A stretch of 64,000 nt of DNA from an uncultured Acidobacteriota bacterium (GTDB taxonomy: Bacteria > Acidobacteriota > Terriglobia > Bryobacterales > Bryobacteraceae): the NCBI GenBank assembly GCA_902826605.1, contig CADEFM010000004.1:62001-126000 (forward strand), written 5' to 3'. Position 1 is the first letter of the stretch. Each line of letters starts with the position of its first letter. Shown here piece by piece: positions 27,482-36,147 of the stretch. The position numbers were made by a program, and so were the translations under genes. A model generated the notes under the pieces. That model worked only from the letters and a program-made list of their open reading frames with translations. It had not been told where the DNA came from and searched no databases.

Positions 27482-27487
27482 TATAAT
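27482..27487 (+). promoter_or_regulatory. Probable -10 element before the TPR-like/caspase pair
   Basis: A perfect TATAAT in the context GCGTATAATC lies 36 bases before the start at 27523. It matches the CGTATAATC elements at 5266 and 16134. No clear -35 element is seen. GGAGG at 27511 serves as the ribosome-binding site. Confidence 0.5.
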
Positions 27488-27522
27488 CATAACCTCCGGC
27501 GCTGTGCTTCGGAGGTACGGTC

Positions 27523-28863
27523 ATGGTTTCGCGGCAATTTTCGTGCTTCGCCTCTGCGATTGCGTTTGGGTGCATCGCGGGCGTGCTATGGGCGGACCCT
27601 GGATTCGGAACGCTGCGGAAGCGCAAGATGGAGCTGCACATCCGCCAGCCAGCGGCCGTCCGTCTGACCAATACGTCCATCGCCTTTGTTGGAACGTCCA
27701 CCAATCAGGAGTACCTGCCGGTGCAAGGCAGCTTGCTCGCTACGCTTGAGACCGAGCTCATCTCCAACGACAGAACCCTTGTCAAAGTGCAAAACCGGGC
27801 TGGAGCGGAGTGGGTGCTGGACCTCAAGGTCACCGGCTTTTCGATTGCGCGTCCCCAGAACCGAACGCAGGCGGTGGGAAATTCATCGCTCACCGCGGTG
27901 CGGTGGAACGGCTCTTTGAACGCCGCCTATCAGGTTCTGGACAAGGGAGGCCGGGCGCACGCCGCAGACAATATCTCCTATGCCTATGAACGGGAAGTGG
28001 ACGGCACGGCGGCCGCCGCGTCCCCGCGGACTGGGCTCAGCCGTTTGAGCATCCCCCATCTAGGATTGAAAAAGAACGATGAGCCGGTACCGCATACTGC
28101 CGACGATGTAAAACAGATCCTGATTCATGAGGTAGTGCGGCGGATCGCGGCCAAACTCGGCAATACCTCGCAGACGATCGAGGTGCAGATCGCCGCTGGC
28201 GATGATCGCATGAGCCGTGCCGCCGATTTCATGGAAAAACACCTGTGGTCGCGGGCGAGCGAGGAGTTGGATAGCACCCCCGCTTACTCCAAACCGGAGG
28301 AGGAAGCCTACCGGCAATACAATCTGGGGTTGGTGTACGAAGCTATGTCGTACGAATCCAAGAGCTCCAACGACCAGCGCGAGAATTTGTTCAAAGCGCA
28401 AGAATACTACGACAAAGCCCTGGAGATGAACCGCAAGGAAAGATATTTCGTGGAGACCGTGGCGCGCACCAAGGACGCCGTGGCGCGCTTCAAGACGCTC
28501 GATCAGATGCGGCGGGACGATCAAAAAGCCAAGACGCCGGTCCGGACGGCCACGGTATCGGCCCCGGTTCAGGCCGCCAAGCAGCCGGTGAGCGCCGTGC
28601 GACCCGCCAAAGCGCAATCCAAGGCGATCCGGCTGGGCGACGTGCTGGAGATGGCAGCGGCGGGTGTGCCGGAAGACCAGATCGTGGAGGTCATTCGAAA
28701 CTCCGCAGTGGAGTTCAATCCAACCGACAAGGATACGGTGGTGGCGATTGCCAAGGCGAAGCTGGCGGTGCGGATTCAGAATGAATTGCGGAGGAAAGTG
28801 GGCGCTCCTCTACTGGGCGCATCCGCGCCATCGGGCGTAACGAAATCCGCAATTTCCAAATGA
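27523..28863 (+). CDS. Exported TPR-like protein paired with a caspase
   Basis: The 446-residue product starts at an ATG with GGAGG seven bases upstream and has a leader (FSCFASAIAFGCIAGVLWA). Residues about 40-220 form a beta-rich domain with ETELISNDRTLVKVQNRAG, resembling lipoprotein-type envelope proteins. Residues about 230-330 carry TPR-like helices (AYRQYNLGLVYEAMSYE, AQEYYDKALEMNRKERY). After a Pro/Ala/Lys linker, the last 70 residues (DVLEMAAAGVPEDQIVEVIR) resemble the small C-terminal helical repeats common in exported acidobacterial proteins. Its stop overlaps the caspase start (ATGA), implying paired production. No enzymatic motif was found. Confidence 0.65.
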   Translation: MVSRQFSCFASAIAFGCIAGVLWADPGFGTLRKRKMELHIRQPAAVRLTNTSIAFVGTSTNQEYLPVQGSLLATLETELISNDRTLVKVQNRAGAEWVLDLKVTGFSIARPQNRTQAVGNSSLTAVRWNGSLNAAYQVLDKGGRAHAADNISYAYEREVDGTAAAASPRTGLSRLSIPHLGLKKNDEPVPHTADDVKQILIHEVVRRIAAKLGNTSQTIEVQIAAGDDRMSRAADFMEKHLWSRASEELDSTPAYSKPEEEAYRQYNLGLVYEAMSYESKSSNDQRENLFKAQEYYDKALEMNRKERYFVETVARTKDAVARFKTLDQMRRDDQKAKTPVRTATVSAPVQAAKQPVSAVRPAKAQSKAIRLGDVLEMAAAGVPEDQIVEVIRNSAVEFNPTDKDTVVAIAKAKLAVRIQNELRRKVGAPLLGASAPSGVTKSAISK

Positions 28864-30005
28864 CCCGGCGGGAACTACTGGGCGTGCTGGCGGCGGGCGC
28901 CGTGCCGCTACCCGGCCAGAGTACCGGCGACAACGCGGCTGCGGCCCGGGACCTGGTCTATCAAGCTTTGGAATTGCTGGGCGCGAACGCGGCGCCCACG
29001 ACCGTGACCCGTGCGATCCGCTTCCTGCGCGGCGCCTTGGATCAGGAGCCCAGTTTCGGCGACGCACACTACTATCGCGCTCTATGTCTCAAGCGCTTGA
29101 ACCAGGATCCGGTCTTGCAAAAGAGGGATCTGGAGGCGGCGGAGCGCTATCAGTCCGAGGCTTTGCGGGACCGGCGCGATCCTTTCACGTTGGCGGTTCC
29201 AAAGATTTACGAGACACTTCCGGTGGTGGGCCAGAAGTGGGCTCTGGTGGTGGGCATCAGCCGCTTCCAGCCGGATACCGGAGCAGAGCGTTTGCAGGCC
29301 GCCGCCGCCGATGCCAGCGCGTTCGCCGAACTCTTGAAGGATCCGGCGGCGGGACGCTTTCCGGCGAATCAGGTGTTCTTGCTGACCAACGAGCGCGCTA
29401 CCACCGGGGCCATCAAGGCGCGCCTGAACACCATCGCCACGCGCGCCAAGCCGGAGGACGTCGTGGTGGTGTACATGTCCACGCACGGCTCTTCGCGATC
29501 CGAGGATCTTCGCAAGGTGAGCTACCTATACACCTACGACACCGACGTCACCAGCCGGGACCAGATTTTCGGAACCGCCCTGCCGATGGTGGAAATCTCG
29601 GCGATCATCAGCGGGCGTTGCGTGGCGCAGCGCACGATCGTGATTTTCGACACCTGCCATAGTGGCGCGGGCTCGCCGCAGACGCTTTCCACGGAAGATA
29701 TGGACCGGCTCCGCGAGGGCGCCGGACGCTATGTGATCAGTTCGTGCGAGGCGAATCAGCTGGCCTATGAGGACTCCGGACAAGGATTCTTCACCGCCAG
29801 TCTGATTCAACGCGCGCGCGAGCGCCGGGGCTGCGTCCGGCTGAAGGACTTGTTCTCCCAGGTGCAGCGGGACGTTCAGGAGCGTGTGGGCAAGCGCTAC
29901 GGCAAGCTGCAGCGGCCGGTGATGGCCAGCAGCGCCAGCGCGGCCGAGATTGTACTGGGAACGGCGGTAGGCGGCGCAAGCGAGCAGTGCTTGGCGAAAG
30001 CCTAG
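28860..30005 (+). CDS. Exported caspase-fold peptidase (C14)
   Basis: The 381-residue product begins MTRRELLGVLAAGAVPLPGQ, a leader with a twin-arginine start that suggests Tat export. Residues about 30-110 form TPR-like helices. The peptidase domain starts near 125 (KWALVVGISRF) and holds both catalytic residues: H209 in MSTHGSS and C266 in DTCHSGAG. SCEANQLAYEDSGQGFFTASLI is the typical end of the p20/p10-like core. The residue set is that of active bacterial caspase homologues, which cleave after Arg or Lys. The 4-base overlap with the upstream gene, and its stop overlapping the convergent CHASE2 stop, tie it to both neighbours. Confidence 0.88.
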   Translation: MTRRELLGVLAAGAVPLPGQSTGDNAAAARDLVYQALELLGANAAPTTVTRAIRFLRGALDQEPSFGDAHYYRALCLKRLNQDPVLQKRDLEAAERYQSEALRDRRDPFTLAVPKIYETLPVVGQKWALVVGISRFQPDTGAERLQAAAADASAFAELLKDPAAGRFPANQVFLLTNERATTGAIKARLNTIATRAKPEDVVVVYMSTHGSSRSEDLRKVSYLYTYDTDVTSRDQIFGTALPMVEISAIISGRCVAQRTIVIFDTCHSGAGSPQTLSTEDMDRLREGAGRYVISSCEANQLAYEDSGQGFFTASLIQRARERRGCVRLKDLFSQVQRDVQERVGKRYGKLQRPVMASSASAAEIVLGTAVGGASEQCLAKA

Positions 30006-31273
30006 TCTGAATGCGTGCCCGGGTGGCTGGGGACTTCGGGATTTTCGAGCCAAATGTCGACCAGCAATGCCAGCGTCATCCCGGCGAGCACTCCCGGCCA
30101 GCTGAGCCACAATGTGCCTGTAACATAGAGCAGCAGGAACACCGCGAAGGCACCCGCCAGCGCGAGCAAGTTGACCTTATACAGCGACTGAATGAGAACG
30201 GGCTTGTATTGGGGCAGCACCACCAGGGGACTGTGCAGCACCTTCCATTTGTGAAAGGCGAAAGCCACGAGCACGAAAGCGCTTAGGAATATATCCAAAG
30301 CCAGGGCCTGCGCGTGGTGCACGTCATGCAGTCCTCCGGCGATTTCGGCCCGCACGGCGTAGGCATTCAGCGCGAGTCCCGACAACGGTCCGAGCGGCGT
30401 GAAGTGCACATCGCGCGCCGCCGCGAATGTTCCACCCAGCAGAACGATCTTGCCGCTCACCTCTTTGCGAAACGTCTCTTGCTGTGCCATCGAAGGGGCG
30501 GGCAGATCCGGACAGGCGATGATGTCGCAAAGCCTATAAGACTCCGGCATCGGCTTGCCGTAAGGGATCAAAATTTCGCTCCCGGTTTCCGAACCGCAGG
30601 GCATTCCGCAATAGCGCTCCGCGATCACCCGGGCCCACGTTGGCTGCGGTTTTGAAAAACCGGCGAGGAAGACTTGCCGCGGCAAGCGGCGCACCCCGCG
30701 ATCCTGCTCCGGAGGATAGATGGGAATGGCCCAGGATTCGTCGGGCGATCTCAGTTTCCCCAGCACTTCCGAAGGATGGAAGGGGTGGCCCGCGGAATGC
30801 CCTCCTAGCCACTGCGCAAACGTTTCCCTCTCGGCAGGCAGCGTGGCGGTGGCGCCTGCCGCCCACACCACGGGGGCCTGGAGTTGGCCTCGTTCTCGGA
30901 CAATGTCAGCGACTAGCCGGGCGTAGGCCGGGGAATCCGTCATCAGGTCGACGCCGATGACGGTGGGTTTGCTCGCCGCCAGATTCCAGACCAAGTCCAG
31001 TATTTCGGAGGGGGCGAGTGGCGACTCGGACTTGAAAACGTTCCTATAGGCGGTGTCATCGATCTCGATCATCACCAGGGGTGGATTTCCGCCAGAACCC
31101 TTTAGAGATAACCACCAGTCCGCTGCCAGCCCTTCCACGCTGCCCAGCAGACCGTGAAACTCCAGGAACATCATGAATACGGAGATTGCCACGCCGACCC
31201 AGAAATGTAAGAGCAGTTCTTTCCAGTCGTCGTGTACGAACTGGAATGCGGTTCTAACCCACGGCGCATCCAC
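30002..31273 (-). CDS. CHASE2 domain membrane protein without output domain
   Basis: The 423-residue product is read from a GTG at 31273 with GGGAG nine bases upstream. The open frame to 31573 is overlap with the upstream gene. One N-terminal membrane helix (HFWVGVAISVFMMFLEF) is followed by an extracytoplasmic CHASE2 domain (about 45-330), showing VMIEIDD, VIGVDLMTDS, KIVLLGGTFAAARD and ALNAYAVRAEI. At least two membrane helices close the protein (VLVAFAF, LALAGAFAVFLLLYVTG, then SWPGVLAGMTLALLVDIWL). Unlike most CHASE2 receptors it lacks a kinase, cyclase or GGDEF output. The upstream exported gene is 19 bases away. Confidence 0.85.
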   Translation of the reverse strand: MDAPWVRTAFQFVHDDWKELLLHFWVGVAISVFMMFLEFHGLLGSVEGLAADWWLSLKGSGGNPPLVMIEIDDTAYRNVFKSESPLAPSEILDLVWNLAASKPTVIGVDLMTDSPAYARLVADIVRERGQLQAPVVWAAGATATLPAERETFAQWLGGHSAGHPFHPSEVLGKLRSPDESWAIPIYPPEQDRGVRRLPRQVFLAGFSKPQPTWARVIAERYCGMPCGSETGSEILIPYGKPMPESYRLCDIIACPDLPAPSMAQQETFRKEVSGKIVLLGGTFAAARDVHFTPLGPLSGLALNAYAVRAEIAGGLHDVHHAQALALDIFLSAFVLVAFAFHKWKVLHSPLVVLPQYKPVLIQSLYKVNLLALAGAFAVFLLLYVTGTLWLSWPGVLAGMTLALLVDIWLENPEVPSHPGTHSD

Positions 31274-31292
31274 GTTTATTGGCTCCCGCCGC

Positions 31293-32120
31293 TCATTGGC
31301 TTCCGCCGGAATCGGCCAGGGTTGCGAGCGCGGCGTGGCGCAACGCCGCCAGGAGGGATGCGCTGCTGCCGCCGCGCTCCAGATCATTGAGACGCGACAG
31401 GACATCTCTCCAGCTGCGATTGAGATTCGCGTAGGAGGGTTCCGCGGCGGCCAAGATCCATGCAGGTGTGCGGTCCGGATCCACGCGGCACGTTCCGTTC
31501 GTCTCCGGCGTCCCCACCTCCATCGTGTAAAGTCCCGGCTTGAGGCCTGCCGCGGGAGCCACGCCTTCCGCATCGAGTGCGCGATCCCACTCGAGCGTGG
31601 CGGTGAGGGCGGGCGAACTTCCCAGCGGGAGGGAGCGCAAGCGGAGACAGTACCGGCCTTCCAGAATGCGATTCAGAGCGGGACCAAAGTGAACGCCTTT
31701 GGCGTCCTGGCGCAGGACGGCATCGTTTGGATTGCCGCCCGCCCTGGCCACCGCGAATACCGGGGCGAGCGGCTCACGGGTGAATAGGCGGTCCCACTTC
31801 AAGAAGCCCAAACCGGCACCCGCCAGCGCGACCTCCTTGATTTCCATGCCGGCGGCGCGCAGCGTTTTACAGGCTTGCACTTCGCACGGTTTGAGCCGGC
31901 ACGAATAGGAATAGATCTTGGCTTCGGGACATTGCAAGATGAGGTCCCCTGTTTCGCGCGCGGCCACCTTGGCGCCATCGGGCACGCCGTCCTTGCGCGA
32001 GAGCGGACTGGCGCCGGAGAACCAGCCTTTGTCGGCGCTGATCACGAATGGGGCCGGCGTGGTCTGCGCATCGATTGCGGGGATCGCGAGCAGGATCATC
32101 CAGAGAAATCGCAAGTTCAT
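31293..32120 (-). CDS. Exported protein upstream of CHASE2 gene, unknown
   Basis: The 275-residue product starts at the ATG at 32120, with GGAGG six bases upstream and a leader MNLRFLWMILLAIPAIDAQ. The frame continues to 32222 without a signal. An early strand pattern (PDGAKVAARETGDLILQC) loosely resembles FecR-like barrels, and the middle part contains a pair of cysteines in SYSCRLKPCEV. LTATLEWDRALDAEG and LKPGLYTMEVGTPE suggest a beta sandwich. I cannot name a family. The 19-base spacing makes it cotranscribed with the CHASE2 protein. Confidence 0.55.
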   Translation of the reverse strand: MNLRFLWMILLAIPAIDAQTTPAPFVISADKGWFSGASPLSRKDGVPDGAKVAARETGDLILQCPEAKIYSYSCRLKPCEVQACKTLRAAGMEIKEVALAGAGLGFLKWDRLFTREPLAPVFAVARAGGNPNDAVLRQDAKGVHFGPALNRILEGRYCLRLRSLPLGSSPALTATLEWDRALDAEGVAPAAGLKPGLYTMEVGTPETNGTCRVDPDRTPAWILAAAEPSYANLNRSWRDVLSRLNDLERGGSSASLLAALRHAALATLADSGGSQ

Positions 32121-32241
32121 GCCGCGCCTCCGTCTTTCAATACCTGCGTGATGCAATGGCTCGCTTCGAGGGCCGGATATTTCACCGGCCTCATAGCGAA
32201 TTATGTTTTCACGGCGAGGCACTCAAAATCAAGTGGGGTGT

Positions 32242-32967
32242 TCAATCTTCGCGCGTGTCGAAGGCGGACTGCATCTCAGCAAGGATGCGAACCGCCGCTT
32301 CTTTCGGCGTGCCGCTGGGAGGGCTGGTAATGGGCCGCCCGATCACCAGATAGTCGGCGCCGGCGGCGATCGCCTGAGCGGGTGTGACCTTGCGTTTCTG
32401 GTCGTCTTCGGGCGAGCCATCGGGGCGAATACCCGGGGTCACGATGAGCAAGCGTTTCGAAAGCTGCCGGATCGCTTCGGCTTCCCGGCCGGAGGCGATC
32501 ACACCGTCACAGCCTGCCTCCAGAGCTTTTTTCGCGCGGTGCAGCACAATCTGCTCCACGGTGTGTTCGGAGTAACCCATCTCCGTCATGTCACTCTGAT
32601 CCAGATTGGTGAGCACGGTGACCGTGAACAGCTTCAGAGGGCTGCTGCCGCGGCCTTCCACCGCGGCTTTTACCAGCGTGCCAGGGCCATGGATGGTCAG
32701 GAAGCTGACGCCCAGTTTCGCGGCCATCGATACCGTTTTCCGGATGGTTTCGGCGATGTCGTAGTACTTGTAATCGAGAAAGACTTTCTTGCCGGATGCG
32801 ATGACGTCCTGGATCAAGCGCTCAACTCCGGGAGCTAGCTGGAGCGTCAGGCCGATCTTGAAAAAATCCGCCACACCGTCCAGTTGCTCGACCATGGCGC
32901 GAGCTTCATCAATACCGGGAAGGTCCAAAGCGATAATCAGGCGGTCGCGTGCGTTTACGGTAGACAT
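32242..32967 (-). CDS. pyrF: Orotidine 5'-phosphate decarboxylase
   Basis: The 241-residue enzyme makes UMP from OMP. It starts at MSTVNARDRLIIALDLPG (ATG 32967; an ATG at 32979 is possible). The catalytic DxKxxD motif is DYKYYDIAETI near 63, and VTPGIRPDGSPEDDQKR then ADYLVIGRPIT form the phosphate-binding end. Length matches the bacterial type I enzyme. It is a single pyrimidine gene here, not in a pyr operon. Confidence 0.95.
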   Translation of the reverse strand: MSTVNARDRLIIALDLPGIDEARAMVEQLDGVADFFKIGLTLQLAPGVERLIQDVIASGKKVFLDYKYYDIAETIRKTVSMAAKLGVSFLTIHGPGTLVKAAVEGRGSSPLKLFTVTVLTNLDQSDMTEMGYSEHTVEQIVLHRAKKALEAGCDGVIASGREAEAIRQLSKRLLIVTPGIRPDGSPEDDQKRKVTPAQAIAAGADYLVIGRPITSPPSGTPKEAAVRILAEMQSAFDTRED

Positions 32968-33043
32968 GGGAAAGTTCATCGTAACCGGGAGGCTGTGGTG
33001 CACACAACCGAACGTCATACGGGCCAGAAAGGCGTGCCGCCAT

Positions 33044-34132
33044 TTACTTGCGCACGATATACCAGTTGTTCTGAATATCGTGCGCCAGTTCGCGCTTTTC
33101 CACGGAGCCGAACCCTGCGGCGGCCAGATACTCACGCGTCTTTTCTTCGCCCCACATGGCGCCCAGGCCTTCGCCGCCCTGTGCCAGGGACACGGTCATA
33201 CAATGCAAGCACGACACGGTGTAGAGCAACGTGCCCAAGGGGTGATCCATATTCTTGTGAACATGGCTGGAACCTTTGATGTCCTGCATCAGATACACAC
33301 CGTCCGCCTTGAGCGCGCGATAAATTCCGCGCAGCACGTTCAGAGGGCGGGCCTGATCGTGCACTGCGTCGAAGGTGGTAATGAAATCGAACGAATCCGG
33401 CTCGGCGGTTCGGTCGAAATCGGTTAGATCTCGCACGACAAAATCGATATTCTGAAGGCCCAAGGCAGCGGCGCTGGCGCGCGCATACGCGGTGGCTTCT
33501 TCAGAAAGATCCATGCCGGTGACCTGGCTCTTGGGATAGAGTTCCGCCAGCCGCGTGGGAATCCGGGCGCGGCCGCAGCCTACGTCCAGCATGCGGATTC
33601 CGCTGGACAAGCGTTCGTGCAAGCCAGGGACCAGAGGCACTACATGCGTTTCGAGCGCGGCCATGACGGATTGCCCGCTATCTTCGGCCATCACTTCGTG
33701 GAAGCGGGGGAATTTAGAGTACGGCACGCCGCCGCCATGCCGGAAACACTCGAGGATATCCTCTTCCACGGTTCCCAGTACGGGAATGTATTGCGCGAAG
33801 ACGGCCATGTTATCGGCCCCGGCTGCCCGGGTGAGGAAGGCGGCGTGCTCGGCTGGTAGCGAGTAAGTGGCGTTAGCCGGGTCGAACTCAACCACACGCC
33901 CCGTTACCATCGCGCCCAGCCATTCCCGCACGTAGCGCTCGTTGAGCTTGGTTTTTGCGGCGATCTCCTGACTCGCGGAAGGCGGCAGATGGGCCATCGC
34001 GTCAAACAGGCCGCTGCGGTGGCCGATGGAAGTCATCAGGCACAGCGCGCCGCGATTGAGCGTCTCCAATAAATCCAAGGCGAAAGCGTCTGCTTTGGAG
34101 CGGTCGAAGTCACTAGAAATGGGCGAGGTCAT
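33044..34132 (-). CDS. SAM-dependent methyltransferase with winged-helix N-terminus
   Basis: The 362-residue product has an N-terminal helical/winged-helix part (RGALCLMTSIGHRSGLFD, QEIAAKTKLNERYVREWLG) resembling O-methyltransferase dimerisation domains, then a Rossmann methyltransferase with LDVGCGRARIPTRLAELYP near 183 and TFDAVHDQARP near 255. The family is broad; many members methylate natural products or tRNA. The substrate cannot be named. The gene stands alone and has a typical length. Confidence 0.8.
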   Translation of the reverse strand: MTSPISSDFDRSKADAFALDLLETLNRGALCLMTSIGHRSGLFDAMAHLPPSASQEIAAKTKLNERYVREWLGAMVTGRVVEFDPANATYSLPAEHAAFLTRAAGADNMAVFAQYIPVLGTVEEDILECFRHGGGVPYSKFPRFHEVMAEDSGQSVMAALETHVVPLVPGLHERLSSGIRMLDVGCGRARIPTRLAELYPKSQVTGMDLSEEATAYARASAAALGLQNIDFVVRDLTDFDRTAEPDSFDFITTFDAVHDQARPLNVLRGIYRALKADGVYLMQDIKGSSHVHKNMDHPLGTLLYTVSCLHCMTVSLAQGGEGLGAMWGEEKTREYLAAAGFGSVEKRELAHDIQNNWYIVRK

Positions 34133-34213
34133 TGTCTCATTTTATTAGACCCAAGGAATACGTTTACCCTGCGCCTTAGCGCGTCGAGACCCGGCACGAC
34201 AGGGCGATGTGAT

Positions 34214-34237
34214 GGGCAGTGTCCTAGGACATTGCCC
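34214..34237. promoter_or_regulatory. 24-base near-perfect palindrome
   Basis: The arms GGGCAGTGTCC and GGACATTGCCC flank a TA centre. Ten of eleven pairs are Watson-Crick and the eleventh is G-T. It lies in the gene-poor stretch 34133-34787, just before a cluster of GTAC half-sites. A dimeric regulator site or the stem of a transcript are both possible. Nothing else is recognisable in the rest of that stretch except the gene remnant at 34288. Confidence 0.4.
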
Positions 34238-34287
34238 TGCGATGAAGTACTGGTACCTACGTAGTACATTTCAGTACTCGCCGCAGA

Positions 34288-34445
34288 TTGGCGATCATTT
34301 CGACACCGAGCCGGTTGTCGCATGGTTTACAGAATCAGATCTTGGATATGCTCAAACCAAACGCTGTAGCGGGAAGCTTGGCGGCCGGGATCATGGCTTC
34401 TGCTACATTGTGGATCACCATGCGTGCTTCACGCTTCTTGCGTAA
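34288..34445 (+). pseudogene. Frameshifted fragment of the adjacent GT87-like gene
   Basis: The frame reads LAIISTPSRLSHGLQNQILD, then MLKPNAVAGSLAAG and ATLWIT. The intact gene 1.5 kb downstream reads LAILSTLSVLSHGLQNRILD, then LLKSNTIMEGLVAG and ATLWIT at residues about 370-420. After ATLWIT a one-base deletion shifts the frame, and ACFTLLA then meets a stop. Nucleotide similarity starts abruptly at 34288. This is a degraded copy of the last membrane helices of the neighbouring gene, left after tandem duplication and deletion. No complete gene lies in 34133-34787. Confidence 0.8.
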
Positions 34446-34787
34446 GCGAAATGCGGAGCGCCCGCCCCGGCAGGCCTGCAACCTCGCTTGCCCCCTCAGT
34501 CTGAGCCGCGCTTGAGATGGAAACGGGAGGCCTGAGCTCTTTTTCGCGCTGTACGGGGGCAAAGCAACTAAGGTACTGGATCACGCGCAAACAAATTCGG
34601 TACTCTCGCGTCGTTGCGACCTCGCGTACGTGCCTTAAAATCGAACTATCAGATCGGCGCGTAACAGGCGCTGCGACTCCTATTTATCGGCGTCGCGGGC
34701 TGAGTGGCCGTTCAACGATGTGGCTTAGATTAGGACCTTCCGGACCACGAAGCGGAAGGCGAGTTCAATCATTTATCGGAGACAGTG

Positions 34788-36107
34788 ATGTTATTGGTGG
34801 ATCGAATTCGGTTTAGCCGAGACGGCTTCGGCTCTATCCTAGCCGCAGTTCTCACCGCAATCCTTTTAACGCTCGCTAGCGTCACGATCCTATCGCCCAC
34901 GGGTTTGAATTGGGATTTTGGGGCCAACTACTACCGTGTCGGGTCCGCGCTGTTCCACGGAAAAATCAATGAGCTCTACAGCGTGGATTTCCGGGTCGCT
35001 TATAAGGGCGCTCCCATCACTGCATACTTGTTCGCCCCGCTGGGCGCGTGGGAGCCCCGGCCGGCCCTGTTCGTTTTCAAGTTGATGTGTGCGGTATGTT
35101 GTTCGCTGGGGTTTTGGGCGCTGTATCCCTTGTTCAAGGAGACCAGCAAACCGCGAATCCCAAGCGCTTTTCAACTTCCGTTCTATCTCACCGCGATATT
35201 GACATGCGGCGCGCTGTGGTTCCTGTTCGCTGCGGGCGGGCAGTCCACCGCTCATTGCTTCCTTTTGCTGGCGGTTGCGTATGCGGGATATGCTCGCGGC
35301 AATCTATGGATGTCCGCTGCCGCCCTATCGTTCGCCATCCTGTTGAAGCCGTTTCTCGCCCCTATCCTGATTGTCTTTCTGTGCGCGGGAGACTGGCCGT
35401 TTCTGTTCCGTCTCGCCGCGTCGATCAGTGTGGAAATGGCCCTCTCCGTGGCTCTGTTCGGATTCCAGATTCATCAGGAATGGGTCCACCAGCTCAGCAG
35501 TGTGGTTGGTTTGACCATTCAGGTGTGGTGGAACAATAGCGCCATCTGGAATGTCCTGGATTGTCTTTGGTTCGCTACCTCCGGCCCAGGGATTCGATCA
35601 TTTTACAAACTATCGGATCCCATGCTAACGAATACCTGGATGTTAGCGATGCACGCGTTGAGAATTTCTTTCTTGGGGCTGTTCGGGGTATTGGTTTGGC
35701 GTATTGCCAGGCTGTCCGGTGGAATTGAAGCCCGGCGGGCGGTCATTTTCGACGCGGGTGTTGTCTTTTGCATGATCGAATCGTCGGTTGTTTGGCCTCA
35801 CTACCTGCTGTTACTCTTTCCGACGCTGATTCTTACTTCCGTGCGAATTGGGAACGGTAAACGTGCGGTTCCCTTGCTCGGCACTCTGGCAATCCTTTCC
35901 ACGCTGAGCGTCTTATCGCATGGCTTGCAAAATCGGATCTTGGATTTACTCAAATCGAATACGATCATGGAAGGTTTGGTGGCCGGAATCTTCGGCTCGG
36001 CCACGTTATGGATTACGCTTGCGTGCTTCGCTCTCGCCTGCGTGATTGAAATCCGGAAGCACACGTTTTCACAAGCCAGCCCTTTGCGCTTGACGCCGGG
36101 TGTATGA
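34788..36107 (+). CDS. GT87/DUF2029-type membrane glycosyltransferase
   Basis: The 439-residue product starts at the ATG at 34788 with CGGAG six bases upstream; a GTG one codon earlier is unlikely. It has about ten membrane helices and the GT-C pattern of the DUF2029 family: WDFGANYYRVGSALFHG near residue 44 with the acidic Asp of the first loop, PLGAWEPRPALFVFKL and LKPFLAPILIVFL. Such enzymes transfer sugars from polyprenyl-phosphate donors to envelope glycans. A degraded C-terminal copy lies upstream. The DUF2277 gene follows after 40 bases. Confidence 0.8.
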   Translation: MLLVDRIRFSRDGFGSILAAVLTAILLTLASVTILSPTGLNWDFGANYYRVGSALFHGKINELYSVDFRVAYKGAPITAYLFAPLGAWEPRPALFVFKLMCAVCCSLGFWALYPLFKETSKPRIPSAFQLPFYLTAILTCGALWFLFAAGGQSTAHCFLLLAVAYAGYARGNLWMSAAALSFAILLKPFLAPILIVFLCAGDWPFLFRLAASISVEMALSVALFGFQIHQEWVHQLSSVVGLTIQVWWNNSAIWNVLDCLWFATSGPGIRSFYKLSDPMLTNTWMLAMHALRISFLGLFGVLVWRIARLSGGIEARRAVIFDAGVVFCMIESSVVWPHYLLLLFPTLILTSVRIGNGKRAVPLLGTLAILSTLSVLSHGLQNRILDLLKSNTIMEGLVAGIFGSATLWITLACFALACVIEIRKHTFSQASPLRLTPGV

Positions 36108-36147
36108 CTGCTTTTTCGCCGCGCTGGTTTTGATACCTTAGGGTCGG

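Noticed and set aside
28860..30005. Caspase as an abortive-infection effector of an antiphage system
   Set aside because: The protein carries an export leader and its partners are exported or membrane proteins; no cytoplasmic sensor, cyclase or gasdermin-like gene is adjacent.
34129..34445. Two small genes in the gap 34133-34787
   Set aside because: One is antisense with no signal; the other (34209-34445) runs across the gene remnant in a different frame from the homologous one.
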